Made by a program: the position numbers and the translations under genes. DNA of 64,000 bases from contig NW_023998417.1 of NCBI RefSeq assembly GCF_014805625.2, positions 675,567-739,566 on the forward strand, written 5' to 3'. Positions 63,640-64,000 of this stretch are shown here, one piece after another. A model generated the notes under the pieces. The model ran no database searches. It saw nothing but the letters and a program-made list of their open reading frames with translations, and was not told the origin of the DNA. How positions within the stretch are numbered: position 1 is the stretch's first letter; each line of letters begins with the position of its first letter. This DNA comes from Glossina fuscipes (Eukaryota; Arthropoda; Insecta; Diptera; Glossinidae).

Positions 63640-64000
63640 AATATTCGTTCGAGTAAAAATTGAAAATCAATGCCATCCGCGCACACACACACACACACAC
63701 GCACAGACACAGATATTTAAAAAGATTTTGCTTAGTAAATTCGATTCGAAAATGAAAAATTTTAAGTTTGTCGAGTAAAAATTTAAAAATCGATGCTATC
63801 TGAATATACACACCCACACACACACACACACACATACATTTAAAATGGTTTTGCTGAGTAAATTTGATTTGAAAATGAAAAATTTTAAGTTTGCTCGAGT
63901 AAAAATTTAAAATCGATTCTATCTGAACACACACACACACACACACCCACACATACATTTTACTTAGTAAATTTGATTTGAAAATGAAAAATTTGAAGTG
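63640..64000. repeat. Minisatellite of about 122 bp, three units, each with an internal (CA)n
   Basis: Units start near 63653, 63775 and 63898, each with GAGTAAAAATT(T)AAAA(T)CGAT, a (CA)n core, then a TTGCTTAGTAAATTCGATT-like stretch and GAAAATGAAAAATTT(T/G)AAG. The array runs off the right edge. The 120-codon minus frame 63596-63958 is generated by it. Confidence 0.92.

Larger units (their letters stand above)
56308..64000 (+). other. First intron of the PACS-like gene (continues past the window)
   Basis: At least 7.7 kb. It holds a GC-rich short element (57320-57550), a dispersed repeat (57850-58280), two LINE remnants (59540-60760 plus strand, 62044-62930 minus strand), GT/CA/TA microsatellites and a CA-bearing minisatellite at the right edge. 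No PACS exon is recognisable. Confidence 0.75.

Noticed and set aside
63596..63958. 120-codon minus-strand frame with Cys-Val repeats
   Set aside because: Encoded by the CA-bearing minisatellite; repeat peptide with no domain.

Overview
The window looks like nuclear DNA of a higher (brachyceran, probably calyptrate) fly. It is AT-rich, has GT-AG introns, many poly(T), TA and CA tracts, and dense remnants of mariner-type and non-LTR elements. All five identified protein genes belong to conserved insect families. The species cannot be fixed from the sequence alone. There are no bacterial-type features such as operons, CRISPR arrays or ribosome binding sites. I found no convincing tRNA or rRNA gene.

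Layout. (1) 1-2524, plus strand: the 3' part of a PGC-1/spargel-like transcriptional coactivator, with an RS-rich region and a C-terminal RRM; its 5' end lies outside the window. (2) 2525-17043: about 14.5 kb of intergenic DNA with a mariner remnant, tandem repeats and homopolymers. (3) 17044-29441, plus strand: a complete nine-exon STK32/YANK-type Ser/Thr kinase (448 aa). I assembled it exon by exon; most coding exons are short, one intron appears to be GC-AG, and its introns hold several transposon remnants. (4) 29442-31802: intergenic, with a clean TA-flanked MITE. (5) 31803-34953, minus strand: a three-exon ZAD-C2H2 zinc-finger protein (517 aa). (6) 34954-38783: intergenic, with a mariner end, a dispersed repeat and a 10-N gap. 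(7) 38784-45272, minus strand: a six-exon MTHFSD/lost-type protein (537 aa), with a 5-formyl-THF cyclo-ligase-like domain, a basic region and an RRM-like domain. (8) 45273-55978: about 10.7 kb of intergenic DNA. (9) 55979-56307, plus strand: the first coding exon of a PACS-family (KrT95D-like) sorting adaptor. The rest of the window is its first intron, which contains two non-LTR retrotransposon remnants.

The genes do not form a pathway. They are independent genes of a compact-gene, long-spacer fly region. Most of the unusual sequence is transposon archaeology: three mariner copies of one family sharing a TIR, a different mariner broken by an element flanked by a 17-bp target duplication, two MITE families, and two LINE clades. 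I did not find a new multi-gene system. The best leads are the GC donor in the kinase gene, the nested insertion, a pair of GC-rich short elements, and a few unassigned open frames.
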